The translations under genes and the position numbers were made by a program. From Macrobrachium rosenbergii (Eukaryota > Arthropoda > Malacostraca > Decapoda > Palaemonidae), in the NCBI RefSeq assembly GCF_040412425.1, contig NC_089782.1:45281322-45345321 (forward strand): 64,000 nucleotides of DNA, written 5' to 3'. The notes under the pieces were generated by a model, which did no database searches, had not been told where the DNA came from, and worked only from the letters and a program-made list of their open reading frames with translations. Position 1 is the stretch's first letter. Every line of letters starts with the position of its first letter. Positions 1 through 13,199 of the stretch are shown in pieces.

Positions 1-640
1 ACTTGGTTTTTAACTCGTGTGCCTCCAATCTGCCATAAAAAGAAAGCTAAAACAGAAAATAATTAACAAAGCCAGTAACAGGGCTTACTAAAGAGAATGA
101 ATGTGTCTGCTGATCTATCAGAAAACAGTCGAAATTCATTGATTCTCACTAGTCGCCATTAGTAGTTTGTTAAATTCAATCTCTATTTCTTTCAGGTGAT
201 CGTCCCTGTCGATATATACCATGTACAAAATGGAGCCATCAGACAAAATATATTCAATGGACAAAATATAAACAATAATCAAAGTGTAAAAATTTGACGA
301 AGAGCACTCAGTGGCCAAAATGTACCCAATAGCATCCAAAATACTGGGGTTACATTGTCATCTATTTGCCCCTTTTCCAGCACAACAGAAAGGAAAATGC
401 ACTTACGACAGATAGGAAAATGGACATAAGATAAAAATTCACTTGGAAAATTTGGGGAATAATGAGAATGTTCCACTTAATAAAGCAACTTCTCTTATGG
501 ATTATATAGATTGATCTGACTTTATGAAATTTAGGCAGCCGAGCGAAGCAACGGGGAACTTCAGGCTACTCAGCGCTTAAAACAGTGAAAAGGAGTTGGC
601 GTGGTAGGGTAGCAAGATATACAGGTCCAAAAATTAAGAG
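1..640. other. No gene seen
   Basis: AT-rich sequence with short frames only (67 codons or fewer) and no recognisable repeat. The part from about 540 may be a very diverged 5' extension of the family B copy that follows. Confidence 0.5.
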
Positions 641-938
641 ATGAAGTACAAAGATCTAAAGATGGAACTGGAATAAAACCCTTCAGTTGCATTAAGAAGT
701 AATAGTTAGAGGTTGGACAGCAAAATTGACGAAAGGAAGCGGAAACCTAACGTAAAAAGCTAAAAAGCTAGGAGGGGGGGGGAAAGTAAAATGGAAGAAA
801 GAGAAAATGAATGGAGGTACAGTAAAAGGAATGAAAGGGGTTGCAGCCAGGGGCCGAAGGGACGCTGCAAAGTATCTCAAGTAATGCCTGCAGTGCACCG
901 CATCAGGTGCATCGACGGCACTATTCCCTTACGAGATT
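641..938 (+). repeat. Family B retroposon copy, diverged
   Basis: This copy matches the elements at 4931-5242 and 51604-51915. Shared landmarks are the cagttgca segment, 'ggaggtacagtaaaaggaat', 'gaagggacgctgcaaag', 'taatgcctgcagtgcacc' and the terminal 'cgacggcacta...cccttacg'. The 5' third is poorly preserved and a run of ten G sits at about 772-781. No coding frame runs through it. I infer a short non-autonomous retroposon because a sister copy has a target-site duplication. Confidence 0.7.
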
Positions 939-1013
939 CTTCCTTCAGGAGACCATGTAAAGGCTGAATGATGGCCGAGAAGACTACTGATCTGGTACGG
1001 TCTTGAGAGGTTA

Positions 1014-1071
<58 letters not shown>

Positions 1072-1072
1072 T
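1014..1072. repeat. (AAT)n microsatellite
   Basis: About 19 uninterrupted AAT units. On the minus strand they read as poly-Tyr or poly-Leu frames, which are artefacts. Confidence 0.95.
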
Positions 1073-1484
1073 GTAATGTCGTACAAAAATGAGAGGGTTA
1101 AACGTAACTCTGGCTTCATATTGTGCCAATACACGAACAAAAAAACTCTAGCTTGCGAAAGTGTGTACTTAATGCAGACTTAGGGTTCTACATCCATATC
1201 TTCACATTTTCATTTAATATTTCTTATGCCATTTCGACTCTCAATCGTATTACTGATTTCCAGTTTCATGTTATTTGGCTGCGAGTGTCTTGTTTGAACT
1301 TCATTATTATAGTTGCACCTATAAATTTCACTTATGAATTCCTAGTGTTTATTGTCAATAAACCCTTCTTAGCCTTTGCAATTCTACGGTCCTGTTTTCT
1401 CTTATGGTTTTGTTTGAGTGCTGAATCGTACCGGGGTATTCTGCTATCATTACAACAGGATTACGACCGAGGAAACCATTACCT
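1073..1484. other. No gene supported
   Basis: A 133-codon plus-strand frame (1123-1524) lies here but runs into the arm of the next element, has no recognisable domain and an AT-driven composition. I do not call it a gene. Confidence 0.5.
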
Positions 1485-2215
1485 AATCACGGGCAAAAAA
1501 GTGATGAAATCACAAAAGGGGTAGTGAAGCCCAGCCACAGGAGACAGATATGGAGGTCAGGGGATACAAAGTAGGGGGTAGGGCGCAGGGCTTTACTCCC
1601 CAACCTGATAACTTTTTGATGAAAGCAAAAAGTAGAAGTACACGTCTTTTCTCAATCAGTATAGAAACCGAGTGCCATTATAATACGCACAACGCTAACC
1701 ATGCCTGAAGAGATAGACAATGGCACTTCTTCTAGCATTACAATTTGAAGATATATAGCAAATGTATCCACTCAGAAGCGCGCGATCTTATAAACGCAGC
1801 TCTTCTGTGTGGGTAACATTTTTTGGTTTTTTCTTCTTTTTTCTTCTGTCTTGGCGAACTCATTCAACTGTTGCTGTTGCTGTTGCGGAGACTAGAGTAA
1901 TGTTCAACAAAAACCTGGGCCGGGTGGGTTGGGTGGTACTGGAATCAGGCACTCTTGCATAATTTTCACATCATCAGCGGTGGTTCGTCCAAATCGAAGC
2001 CTATTCAATATGCGTATTATAATGGCATTCGCTTTCTATGCTGATTGAGAAAAGACTTCTACTTCTATTTTTCGCTTTCATCATAATTTATTGGGTTGTG
2101 GAGTAAAGCCCTACGCCCTACCCCTTCCTTTGTATCCATGACCTCCATATCTGTCCCTTGTGGCTGGTCTTTACTAACCCCCTTGAGTTTTTTCATCACT
2201 TTTTTGCCTGTGATT
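1485..2215. mobile_element. 731-bp fold-back element with ~210-bp inverted arms
   Basis: The left arm (about 1485-1693) is the inverted complement of the right arm (about 2005-2215) with moderate divergence. Matching landmarks are 'gggcaaaaaagtgatgaaa' at 1491 against its complement at about 2192-2208, 'gacagatatggaggtca' at 1543 against 'tgacctccatatctgtc' at about 2140, 'gggctttactcc' against 'ggagtaaagccc', and 'cttttctcaatcag' against 'ctgattgagaaaag'. The roughly 310-bp centre has a T-rich run and a TGTTGC repeat and codes for nothing recognisable. The architecture fits a fold-back or long-TIR MITE. I see no clear target duplication at the ends. Confidence 0.8.
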
Positions 2216-2361
2216 TCAAGTTCTTTTTTGCAATGGCAACGCCTTAGATCGAGAAAAATATGGTAACAAAGAAATGGGGTTGTTTAGATTTTATATAAAT
2301 TTTTCTTAGACCTATGTGGCTTCTCCGTGATTATGGTCAGCTCAGCTCGTTTGCTGCACAA

Positions 2362-2371
2362 TTATATATAC

Positions 2372-2460
<89 letters not shown>

Positions 2461-2471
2461 TATATATATAT
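2362..2471. repeat. (TACA)n/(TA)n microsatellite
   Basis: A compound tract: TACA steps, then nearly pure TA interrupted once by 'cacata' and once by 'agta'. Confidence 0.95.
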
Positions 2472-3767
2472 TGTTAAAGATTTACATTCCTCCCTCGTCA
2501 GGCAGCTAGGAAATAATTTATTCAAGGAATAATTTCACCTTTCATTTGACTGTTGGGCCAAGAAAACATGGCGGGCAAGGTAGACCAAGCATATTCTGAA
2601 CTAAGAAGGACAGTTAGCGCCTTGTTTTGAACTCATGTAGAGGAAAGCCCCACCTCAGCTGACCTGGGGTGGTACAATAGCAACCCCCCTTCACGCCCAT
2701 CACGCGATATGTAGGAGCAGCGAGTCCGTTAGGGATGGGAGGGAAATCCAGGCTGTGAGATAGATAGGAACTTAACATCTAAGCACTTAATCATAAGACC
2801 CAATTTTCTCCATTCTTTTGCTGGCTGTATGACTTTTTGCAGATCGACCTAGGTCTACACTTCGAAGCAAAACAATCGAGAAGGAGCGCCCTGGCTTCCT
2901 CAGACACCGCACTCTGCTCACAACCAGCAGCCGATACACACAGGCATTCTCTTTCCTCTTCTGCTGGTGAAAACTAACCACACTGATCGGCCAAGCCTTA
3001 AATGTTCAGCACGAAGCGTCTATAGGCCCCAGGTGCATCGACCGCAATTAGTCAGTAAGCCAGCTCCTTTCTCTCCATGAAATTCTGCTTTTTCCATTTC
3101 TCCAAATCTCAATTTTCATTCTCCTAAAACGCAGCCCCTTTGTTAAGTCAACCTACGCCCCAAGCAGCCCATGAATCGCCCCATGACTTGCTTTGAAACC
3201 ACCCTAATTCAATTCAGTGATTAGTATTCAAATATTCCATCCATAGTGTAAATTAAGGGCCAATTAATTTAAGTAACTCAAGTGATCAATTCCTCCATAG
3301 TGCATAGATTCATGTGAGAGAAATTATTGGTGCTAAATCGCTAACCCTGGTTTTTTTCCAGGAGTTCAACCACACTCTGCTCAGTCGAACCTCCGCCTTG
3401 TGAATCAAATCCTTAAAGAATACTGCCATCTCTGAAACCAAGGAAGTCAGGATAGCATTCCCTCAGTTGCACACAAAGCCAATTATGGAAATTATTATAA
3501 GCCTTATCACGCTTCCCAATTTGAGACGTGCCATTTGCGTCACCTCATTTGATTGCTTCATGTGTAAATAAATCCATTGTAGTGTAACAATTGACTCATT
3601 CCTATGGCGACCTTCCATTCTTCTATCAAATTGGTATAATAAGGTAAGTTCTTCACTTTCACCGTTATTTTGTTTACAGCTTGGTGTTCTCTTTTGGCCC
3701 ATCCAGCAGCAATTCAAAATGAACCTCCCCTTTCATCCCTCCAAAGAGACCCAATCCATAAATATAT

Positions 3768-3769
<2 letters not shown>
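2472..3769. other. No feature seen
   Basis: About 1.3 kb of mixed-composition sequence with only short frames (84 codons or fewer). No inverted repeat, SINE box or RT motif was found by eye. Confidence 0.5.
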
Positions 3770-3846
<77 letters not shown>

Positions 3847-3861
3847 ATGTGTGTGTGTTTG
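3770..3861. repeat. (TA)n(GT)n microsatellite
   Basis: TA units to about 3834 followed by GT units with a few interruptions. Confidence 0.95.
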
Positions 3862-4916
3862 TGAATACATTCTTACTATTGATGCTCTTTATTTAGGGTA
3901 GGTTAACGATCACGAAAACCAAAACCGCATGAGTAAATTCAGCGTGTGATAATTTTTAAAACTCAGATAGTAAGTCAGCCAACTTTTCCTAACACCACTT
4001 GCTATTCACATAGGCTACATTAAGAAAACGGCGTCTCTTCTAATGTTGTGAGCAGTCCGTATCTCAGCATCAGGAAATTTGAATGGTGATGGATAATTTG
4101 AATGGCATACTGCAACTTTAAAATTTCATTATTTCAAAAAAAAAAAAGAAATCCAGAAAGGCACTCCTCCAGAATACGAGCTTTCAAAAAAACTGAGTAT
4201 CAACGTTGTATCTTTTACCGTTACTGCTCCACAGATATGTTAGCTCCCTCACTCACCCACTCAGCCACCCCCTACCACATTCCCTGAACGCTAAAAATCG
4301 ATATCTGGATCTCCGGAATGGCTGGACGGATTTCGATGAAATTTGGCACGATTAGAGACCTTAGTGGGAAACCTCTAGAGCCAAAATTTTATCCCGATCG
4401 GTTGAATATTTCCAGAGTTATAAAGGGCCAAAGTCGGGGTTTTTTTGTTCTCTGGGGAACAGTCTCCCTCCATTTGGCTGAAATTTGACACATGGGTGGA
4501 TGACCCCTGCTGGTGTGGCGCTGAAATTATATTTCCATGTTGAGCGCACAGTACTTCATCAGCCGACCATCATTTTGTGCTTGTGTCTTTATTATCAAAA
4601 TGTAAAGCGTCCATTCGACATCGGAGAGAGTAATTCCTCAGCTTTCCTTTCCTTCTTGCTTTCCGGGTTTTTTGAGGATTATCCTGTCGACGAAAACCCA
4701 TTTTGGACGTCGGAACAGAAAACGAAGCAGCGACATCACGCAACGTATTTACAAATACTTGAGCTGAGCCGTTAAATTTCCCAGCAAACAAACGCTAACG
4801 CGGATCAGGGCAGGTGAGCGTGGCTCTCCGGCTCACAAGGAGCACGGAAGCCGATTCCCACCTTTGCTTCTTTCTCCTTCGGTGCTTAGGGAATTCAACA
4901 CCTATGTAACAAACCC
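3862..4916. other. No gene; possible old repeat at 4290-4560
   Basis: Most of this stretch shows nothing. At 4290-4560 there is a more GC-balanced segment with phrases such as 'atggctggacggatttcgat' and 'gaaatttggcacgat'. Its style recalls old dispersed repeats of arthropod genomes, but no second copy lies in the window, so this is only an impression. Frames of 73-96 codons at 4485-4791 overlap on both strands and look like chance. Confidence 0.3.
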
Positions 4917-4930
4917 TGCAGCACATTATA

Positions 4931-5242
4931 GAATAAAAATAGAATATAGAATTGAGGCTAAAGGTCAAGCGCTGGGACCTAAGAGGTCACTCAGCACTGA
5001 AAGAGAAATTAACAGTAAGAAGGTTTTAAAGATGTAACAGAAGGAAATTCTCGCAGTTGCACTATGAAACAATTGTTAGGAAAAGGTGGAAAGTAAGATA
5101 GAAGAAAGAGAATATGAACGGAGGTACGGTAACAGGAATGGAAGAAGTTGCAGCTAGAGGCCAAAGGGACGTTGCATAGACCCTAAGTAATGCCTACAGT
5201 GCACCAAGTGAGGTGCACTGACGGCACTACCCCCTTACGGGA
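4931..5242 (+). mobile_element. Family B retroposon copy with target-site duplication
   Basis: The 312-bp element is flanked by a perfect 14-bp direct repeat, 'tgcagcacattata', at 4917-4930 and 5243-5256. That is the signature of retroposition. It starts with 'gaataaaaatagaatataga' and ends with 'ggcactacccccttacggga'. I see no clear RNA polymerase III A and B boxes and no open frame, so its promoter type is unresolved. Other copies lie at 641-938, 21800-22405 (minus, split), 51604-51915 and, as a fragment, 60451-60520. Confidence 0.85.
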
Positions 5243-5256
5243 TGCAGCACATTATA

Positions 5257-5635
5257 AAAGATATTCTGACTAACAAAAAATTCCAAGTTTAATGTCAAGA
5301 GCAAAATTACTGTCCAAAATTGGATGTCACATTCAAAGGTATTAAGTAATTGTTGCTCGCGTTTGAGTTACTTACTCACAGATCCTTGTCAGAAGACACA
5401 GTCGGCTCTTTTGTCGCTGGACGAGGTCACAGAGCAAAAGCCCTGGTCTCTTTGCTTTCAGACCTGACTTAACTGGATTTATTACGTGTTGTTAAAAGGA
5501 TTCATTGACTTTTCCGGCGCATAAGAATGGACAATGTCTTTCTCCGAGCAAAATCCTTGCCAATAAGATTCTCATAAGTACCGGGTAATGTGCACACACG
5601 CCTTTACATCGTATAAAAACGTGGGTGAAGTTACA
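5257..5635. other. No feature seen
   Basis: Unique-looking sequence without a plausible frame, ending at the CA tract. Confidence 0.5.
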
Positions 5636-5639
5636 ATCA

Positions 5640-5670
<31 letters not shown>

Positions 5671-5709
5671 GTGCGCGTGTGCGAGCGCGCATGCTTGTGT
5701 ATGTATATG

Positions 5710-5793
<84 letters not shown>

Positions 5794-5805
5794 TATATAT
5801 TATAT
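5636..5805. repeat. (CA)n ... (TA)n compound microsatellite
   Basis: CA units to about 5653, a mixed GT/GCGC segment, then TA units broken by three ATTATATA steps near the right end. Confidence 0.95.
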
Positions 5806-8123
5806 ACATATTTACTTACAGTGTAAGTTACATTTGCCCGAGGTTCATGACTAAATCAAAGACTGTACATACACGACCCTCTCTACTTTGATCTAACTCA
5901 AGGATAAAATATTCTGGAATGCAAGATATTTTAGGTTGCATTTGATAATCACATAACTCTACATGAATATGTTTCATTTCGAAAATGATCATACCTCTAG
6001 TTTCTTCAACCAGGTTTCAAATATTTACTTTTAATGTTATTTTTAATTCGATATCACTTCATTCTCTAATACTAGATTAAAAAATGTACACAAAATTAAT
6101 CAGTATTCATTAGTAACCTTGCGAATTCTCCATCTTTCCTTTATTACATTCATTAATTCACAGTTCACTTAGGATTATGACTATACTCTTGAGTATCTCT
6201 GCACTCTATGTATGAGTTTTAATAGCAGATATATATTAATAAAATATTTACCTTTATTGCTTAACATTTTACAAGAAATCAGGCAGTGATTGAAGAAGAA
6301 ATAACCTGAAATGATGACTGAACGGAATAAAAAATAAAAGACGCAACGAAGCAAGGCTCATAAAATTCATTTCTTCCCCTTACCTCTTTCCCTTTACCAA
6401 CATGACACTACTCTTGCTTACACCTACTCTCAACTTTCTCTTACAGATATTTCAAACAAACGGGCAAAAGACGTCCGATAAACAAAATTTAAATTAACGC
6501 CTAGCATCAGAGATACTTGTACTGAAACACAGTGCATAAGCTACACAAAATGATCACTGCAAAGATAAAATTTACGTTAAATGAAGAGAAATCTCAGCTA
6601 ACTTTTAAACTAAACTTAATTAAAAGTGCTCGAAAGAATATGTCTCCATTTCAACAGTAATATTTTTGAGATAACATATTACTCGTGACTTTCCTTTCGC
6701 TAAACAAGATAATCCCTCGTGGCTTTTACAGAGTTCAGCAGTTTCTTCATTGTGGTTTTAGTCTATTAGTGCTTAGCACAGGACTAATCTCTTGTAAGTA
6801 CTTCCTATGACCGCGTAATAAATAACAATTCTTACACAGCTCTTTTACAGTTGCCACTTTTGAATTATAGGAATGTAAAAACAAAACATTCTTCTTTTTA
6901 AGAGTGATTAATTAATATTTACCAATAATGAAACACGCGTATAATACCCGGAAGGCTGTTTGTCTGGCGGTTAATGATTCAATTGTCTTTAAATCATACC
7001 TATAATGAAAAGATAGCTAAACATAATGTTTGCAGTTATCTACAACAGTTAATTTGATTCTGATTAGGTTTACAGATGATTCTTGAACTTGAACCACTTC
7101 AGTTTTTACACAAACAGAATACCTGAGGTTATGCAATTAATAATCGTAACGAAAACTGACACCCTTAAATAAATTGCTTGATAATGACTTCAACAACAAT
7201 GAAAACCAATACTGTGGAATGTACTCCAAAAGTGAGTTGTAGTAAACAAAGACTGTTTACTCAAAAAACTTTCAGTTTCAGTTGTTTCCGTTAAGAACTC
7301 CACTTTTGAAAACTAAGATCAAATTTTTCCAATGTGCAGCTTAGGGAAGCTGCTAGTTCGTGCTTTTAAAAATGCAGCATGGGTACAGTTGCCCGTCTTC
7401 AAATACTGTGCAGCAAACAACTAAGGCATCAGGTCATGGCCAAGATGACCATTTATTCTCCGAGCAAACTCCAAGCGACCAGTGGGGCACTTCTCGATCA
7501 GCTATCCGTAATGTGGGAAGCCCCCTAACAGGGGCATGTTCGCTCTTAAATGCCCTGAAAACAAGATGGACTTTGGCGAGTGTCTTCCTATTGGTTATTT
7601 GAGTTCAAAAGAAGTCACCTTCGACCTCAAACTCCCAGCGCATTGTCACAAGATGGCCATCGCCATGTACCCTCATGATGTTCATCTGTCAGTCACGGAC
7701 GACCGCTGGAGTAGCTGAGGTCTGGCACAAACGACCTTCCCAGTCTGCACGTTTTCTCCCAAAGGAATTACCAGCTCCGAAGAGCCTTCATTTCTTGGGA
7801 CTATAGTAAGATCTTAGTGCTAGTCAAAAGGAGTGAAGGAAAATGGCTGCTTTGGGATTTCTGTTCCTATCTTAATTCAGCAGAAAGGAATCGAGAGTGG
7901 CTAAGAGACTGGAAGTTCGTTAGAGGGTTAGTCTTGAATAAAAACGTGGGCACAAAGACGAAAGGAAAAGAGCAAAACAACAGTCAGGGCACACCCTATT
8001 CATTACATTTCCCATTATGAGGTAAATAAAATAAGGATTGAGGATATAATATCTATAATAATGACTGGTGATCCATAACTATTCTAAACGGGATTATTTT
8101 ACATGGCAAGCATCAGTTACCTG
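5806..8123. other. 2.3 kb without a recognisable feature
   Basis: This is one of the few microsatellite-free stretches in the left half. The longest frames are 80 codons or fewer (7360-7602, 7536-7718) and match nothing I know. No inverted repeats or polymerase III boxes were noticed. Confidence 0.5.
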
Positions 8124-8432
<309 letters not shown>

Positions 8433-8581
8433 AATATAAGTTGGAACCTGAGTACCACTGTACCTAAGGCTTTGCCTGGGCAGGCCAGCTGCTTGCATAC
8501 CAGGTGTTTTCCCCAACTTCCCACTCAGCAGTGATCCAATTGACAGCATTTCATTCGAATTATCCTTTCTGAGTGAATATA

Positions 8582-8699
8582 ATAGAAATAATCAACACAA
8601 TCGCGTGCGGAACAGAAATAAATTTCTGACTCGCATCAGGATTGAACTCAGGTCTTTCGATTGAAAGACGAGACTGCTGCCAACTAAGCCACATAAGTC

Positions 8700-8702
<3 letters not shown>
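8582..8702 (-). mobile_element. tRNA-derived SINE, family F, copy 2
   Basis: This copy is over 85% alike by eye to 8313-8432: same head, same 'ttcaatc' B-box core, same 'gttgattatttct' 3' end. Here the (TA)n tract abuts the 5' (head) side at about 8702. The two copies may be a local duplication or independent insertions. Confidence 0.7.

Positions 8703-9364
<662 letters not shown>

Positions 9365-9438
<74 letters not shown>
9365..9438. repeat. (GA)n microsatellite
   Basis: About 37 uninterrupted GA units. Confidence 0.95.
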
Positions 9439-9444
<6 letters not shown>

Positions 9445-10608
9445 GAAGGGGTAAAAACAGTTTTGAGTTGAATGTTATACATGTTATAGACCTCGACGGA
9501 TATTTTATCATAATTACATACAGTTTTGGGTTTTCTAGCCTACTGTTAATAGAAGTCAAAAGCAAATCATCTGTGAACAACACACGCAAAGAACTAAAGA
9601 ACTGCATGATAAATAAAAACATAAATAAAAATTAAGATAAATAAAAACAAACAAAAAGATAAATAAAAAGACAAATGAATGAAAACAGGACAGATTATAT
9701 GGTGGAAGGATACGCTGGCATCATCACAAAACGAGGATGAAGGCCTTTTCGGTTGCAAACTTTCTAGCACGACCATCCAAAGATTAGGGACAATTACATC
9801 GCCATCAGAGGATAAACGATTCGCAAGACTTACAGAAACTCGATGACTGGTCTGTGTGCATGAAAAGATTTCCAACCTGTATGAAATAAAGGCTGAAATA
9901 GCAATACGCAACTGTCATGGCGAGGAACTTTAACTACATCAGTAAAAGGAAAAAGCAGAAGTAAATCATTAGGTAAACAGATTGTAGTTTCAAGTAGAAA
10001 TGGGGCCAAATGTTACAATATAACTGACCTGGAACTTAAAGCAACGCTCGAGTCATATTAAACGGAAGTGACACCATAAACACTCAACACCATCGAAACC
10101 CTAAATAAAAATGCGAAGTGTTTAGAAAAAGTGTAGATTCAACTCACAGGCGAACGTTAGACCTACTTCTACTCGAGGCACTCCCTCAAGAACTTGAGTG
10201 GGGCGGATAGAGATGGGTCAGATATTCAACTGGACTGATTGATTGACAGATTTGGTTCTTATGAGTGGGGATCAGAATTGATTAACTGATTCCGTTCCTA
10301 TGATACGTCGTGAACAAACTATACCTATCGACGGCTTGCCAGGCCGGTCTGAGCAAGAGAAAATTGAATTATTAACCCGGAATGATGGAAGTCAATGGAA
10401 AATGTCAGTAAACAGATCATTAAAATTCCAAATAAGAGAAAAATAAATTCGGTGAAGTTACGGAAAATTTAAAAACTTTTAGCAGGAGAAAACCAAAGCC
10501 CTGAAAGACTGAGTTTGAGACATAAAGATGAAACCGGTAACGAAATCTAAAAAAAAAAAAAAAAAAGTGGGGTTTCGAGATCATGAAAAATTAAAAATAA
10601 GAATAAAC
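9439..10608. other. No feature seen
   Basis: About 1.2 kb without a plausible gene. A 105-codon minus-strand frame (9594-9911) is low-complexity at one end and has no recognisable domain. Confidence 0.5.
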
Positions 10609-11051
10609 AAGTAAAAAATGCACATAATATTTTTCGGCGCAATCGAGTTTTCTGTACAACTGCTACAGCGTATAATCAAGGCCACCGAAAATAATCTATC
10701 TTTCGGTGGTCTCAGTATAATGCTGTATGAGCCGCGGCCCATGAAACTTTAACTACGGCCCGGTGGTGGCCTATCCTATATCGTTTGCCAGAAGCACGAT
10801 TATGGCCAACTTCAACCTTAAATAAAATAAAAACCACTGAGGCTAGAGGTCTGCAATTTGGTGTGCTTGATGATTGGAGGGTGGATGATTAACATACCAA
10901 TTTGCAGCCCTCTAGCCTCAGTAGTTTTTAAGATCTAAGGGCGGACAGAAAAAGTGCGGACAGAAAAAATTGCAGACTGAAAAAAAGTGCGACAAAAAGT
11001 GCGGACGGACAGACAAAGCCGGCACAATAGTTTTCTTTTACAGAAAACTAA
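10609..11051 (+). mobile_element. MITE-like family C, fullest copy
   Basis: This is the longest of three copies (others at 17579-17916 and 18673-18998). Its ends carry 'agttttctgta' (about 10647) and 'tacagaaaact' (about 11040), an 11-bp inverted match. Internal palindromes include 'ccaccgaaa' at 10682 with 'tttcggtgg' at 10701, and a larger one in which 'gaggctagaggtctgcaatt' (10839-10858) pairs with 'aatttgcagccctctagcct' (10900-10919). The 3' part has repeated 'gcggacagaaaaagtg' blocks. No coding capacity is visible. I infer a non-autonomous DNA transposon. Confidence 0.75.
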
Positions 11052-11718
11052 AATCGAGAAAATAGATGCTTCTGTGTGAGTGGGCTTGTTTTGACCAAAT
11101 AATGCAAAGTTGAAAAAACTGAGGAAACAGTGCAGTGTAAATCAAAATTAAGAAGCTGAATGGAAAAAATATGCGTCAGAAGCAAAGAAATTTACTGAGC
11201 AGACAGGAAGGAATAGCCAGCAAGGAAAAAGGAAAACCAATGAGCCAAAACAAGGAAGGGAAAGGGGAAACACAAACATTAGTAACCAAAAATTAAAATC
11301 AGCGAAGCATACATGATGGATTGGGACTGACGCTTGAAATTATGGAAATATGTGTATGGAAAAGAGCAGAGTTGTGTGCCTTTACAAATGAGAAGTTGCA
11401 CTAGAAGTTGCATTAACAAGGTTAGGACTTTACGATGTAACTTGATAACGAAATCTGCAGTAGTAAGAAAATAAAACCAAACGAAATTTTACAGCAAGAA
11501 ACAGAAGACTTTAAAAATATATCGCAAAAACAAACAGAAAAGGTTAAGAGTATTGATAAACAAAATTCCTAAGGGCACGATAAACCAATATACAAACAGT
11601 AACCACACGGTAATAATCCATACTATATGAAATATGACTTGGACAATGTAAGTTCTGCATCTTTGGGCTATTAGATCGTGTGCATTTTAGTGTAGTAAAA
11701 TACCAGGAACCAGAAAAC

Positions 11719-11720
<2 letters not shown>
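11052..11720. other. No feature seen
   Basis: Purine-rich sequence of unknown origin without frames of note. The last 15 bases, 'ggaaccagaaaacca', recur before another GA tract (see findings). Confidence 0.5.

Positions 11721-11721
<1 letters not shown>

Positions 11722-11790
<69 letters not shown>
11722..11790. repeat. (GA)n microsatellite
   Basis: About 34 uninterrupted GA units. Confidence 0.95.
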
Positions 11791-11793
<3 letters not shown>

Positions 11794-11995
11794 GGGGATG
11801 GGGTAGGATGGGATCATGGGAGATGAGTATCTTTATACTGTAGCCTACCTGTAGGGTAGCGAGGAACCAGAAAACCGCTACATAAACACAAAAACACACA
11901 GATGTTGGATAATTCTTCATATGAACAAATATATAATCTCCAGCGTGCCTTTGGAATAATACATGATGTAGTGGAAGCCATGAAACCAGAAAACC

Positions 11996-11997
<2 letters not shown>

Positions 11998-12070
<73 letters not shown>
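11998..12070. repeat. (GA)n microsatellite
   Basis: About 36 GA units, preceded by 'gaaaccagaaaaccatga'. Confidence 0.95.
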
Positions 12071-12071
<1 letters not shown>

Positions 12072-12699
12072 AGTGTATGGACCTTGCTATGGATGCTTGG
12101 TTGTAGGGGTAGGTATTGGGGTGCGGGGTGGGGGTTAGAAGTCCAATCTAAAATCCCTTGTTTCAGCCTTTGGGGGACTTAATCCGTTCCCCAGGTGCTG
12201 ATGATGGGCTTAAGATAATGCGGCTCAAAATAAGCTAAAATAATTAAAACAAACAACCGGAGAGGAGGCTTCTCTAACGAGGCGTTGGGCCTCAAACAAG
12301 GCGGTAAATGGTTTTATAGTCATTTTTCATTTGATTACTTCTAACCATCGAGTATGAGCGAGTGAGTGATTGAGAGGCGTCGGGCTGTCGAAGTGTCTCG
12401 TCTGAAGCCGTGAAAGGCGCAGGGCGACAGGGATCATGTTATTCACTTTCTCCCTCTCCTATCATTTTATCTCGCTCTTCACGTTTACCTAATTTTCACT
12501 ATATCGTTCTAATGAATTGTCGACGATCATTTTCTTCAACAGTAAGATGTTTAGAAAACTGATTCTTCACAGTGTCCACCAAATGTTTATAATAAATACA
12601 GTATGTCTTCCTGACCACTATGAATATACTGATCAAATACTGTGCATATATCCATCATTAAGGTACGTTTTTATCAAGAACATATGTACAAACACAATA

Positions 12700-12702
<3 letters not shown>
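12071..12702. other. No feature seen
   Basis: A modestly GC-richer patch at about 12240-12440 ('gaggcgttgggcctc' type text) lies here, but no frame or motif could be assigned. Confidence 0.5.

Positions 12703-12776
<74 letters not shown>
12703..12776. repeat. (TA)n microsatellite
   Basis: About 37 TA units. Confidence 0.95.
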
Positions 12777-12780
<4 letters not shown>

Positions 12781-13199
12781 CGTACATACATGCAAACATA
12801 TTAGCCTATAGCCATTTCTCCTGATAGGGGCTCTACAGAAAAAAGTGATACTGTCACATTCATAATTCAAGTACTGAATAGTGGATGAATATACTGTCCA
12901 GTAACCTTCACAACATTTGGTACTTAATAAACATACAAAATATAACATTTTTTCTTCATATTAATCCGCTTTCTTTACAAATCTCTTCATGCCATCTGTC
13001 AGGTCCTTTCTAGGTCTTCCAATCCTATTCCACAAAACGCTTCTGAATTATCCAATTTTCGCCAACCCACCATGACTAAACCACATAAAAAACACTGATC
13101 CATCCATTCGCCTATGCTGACCTCTTGATCATTTCTAGTTATCTACCGGTGTATATTCCTTATCCTCTAGAATAGATTATCCTTACGTCACATACACTA
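12777..13199. other. No feature seen
   Basis: May include further 3' sequence of the RT relic that begins to its right, but I cannot align it by eye. Confidence 0.4.
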
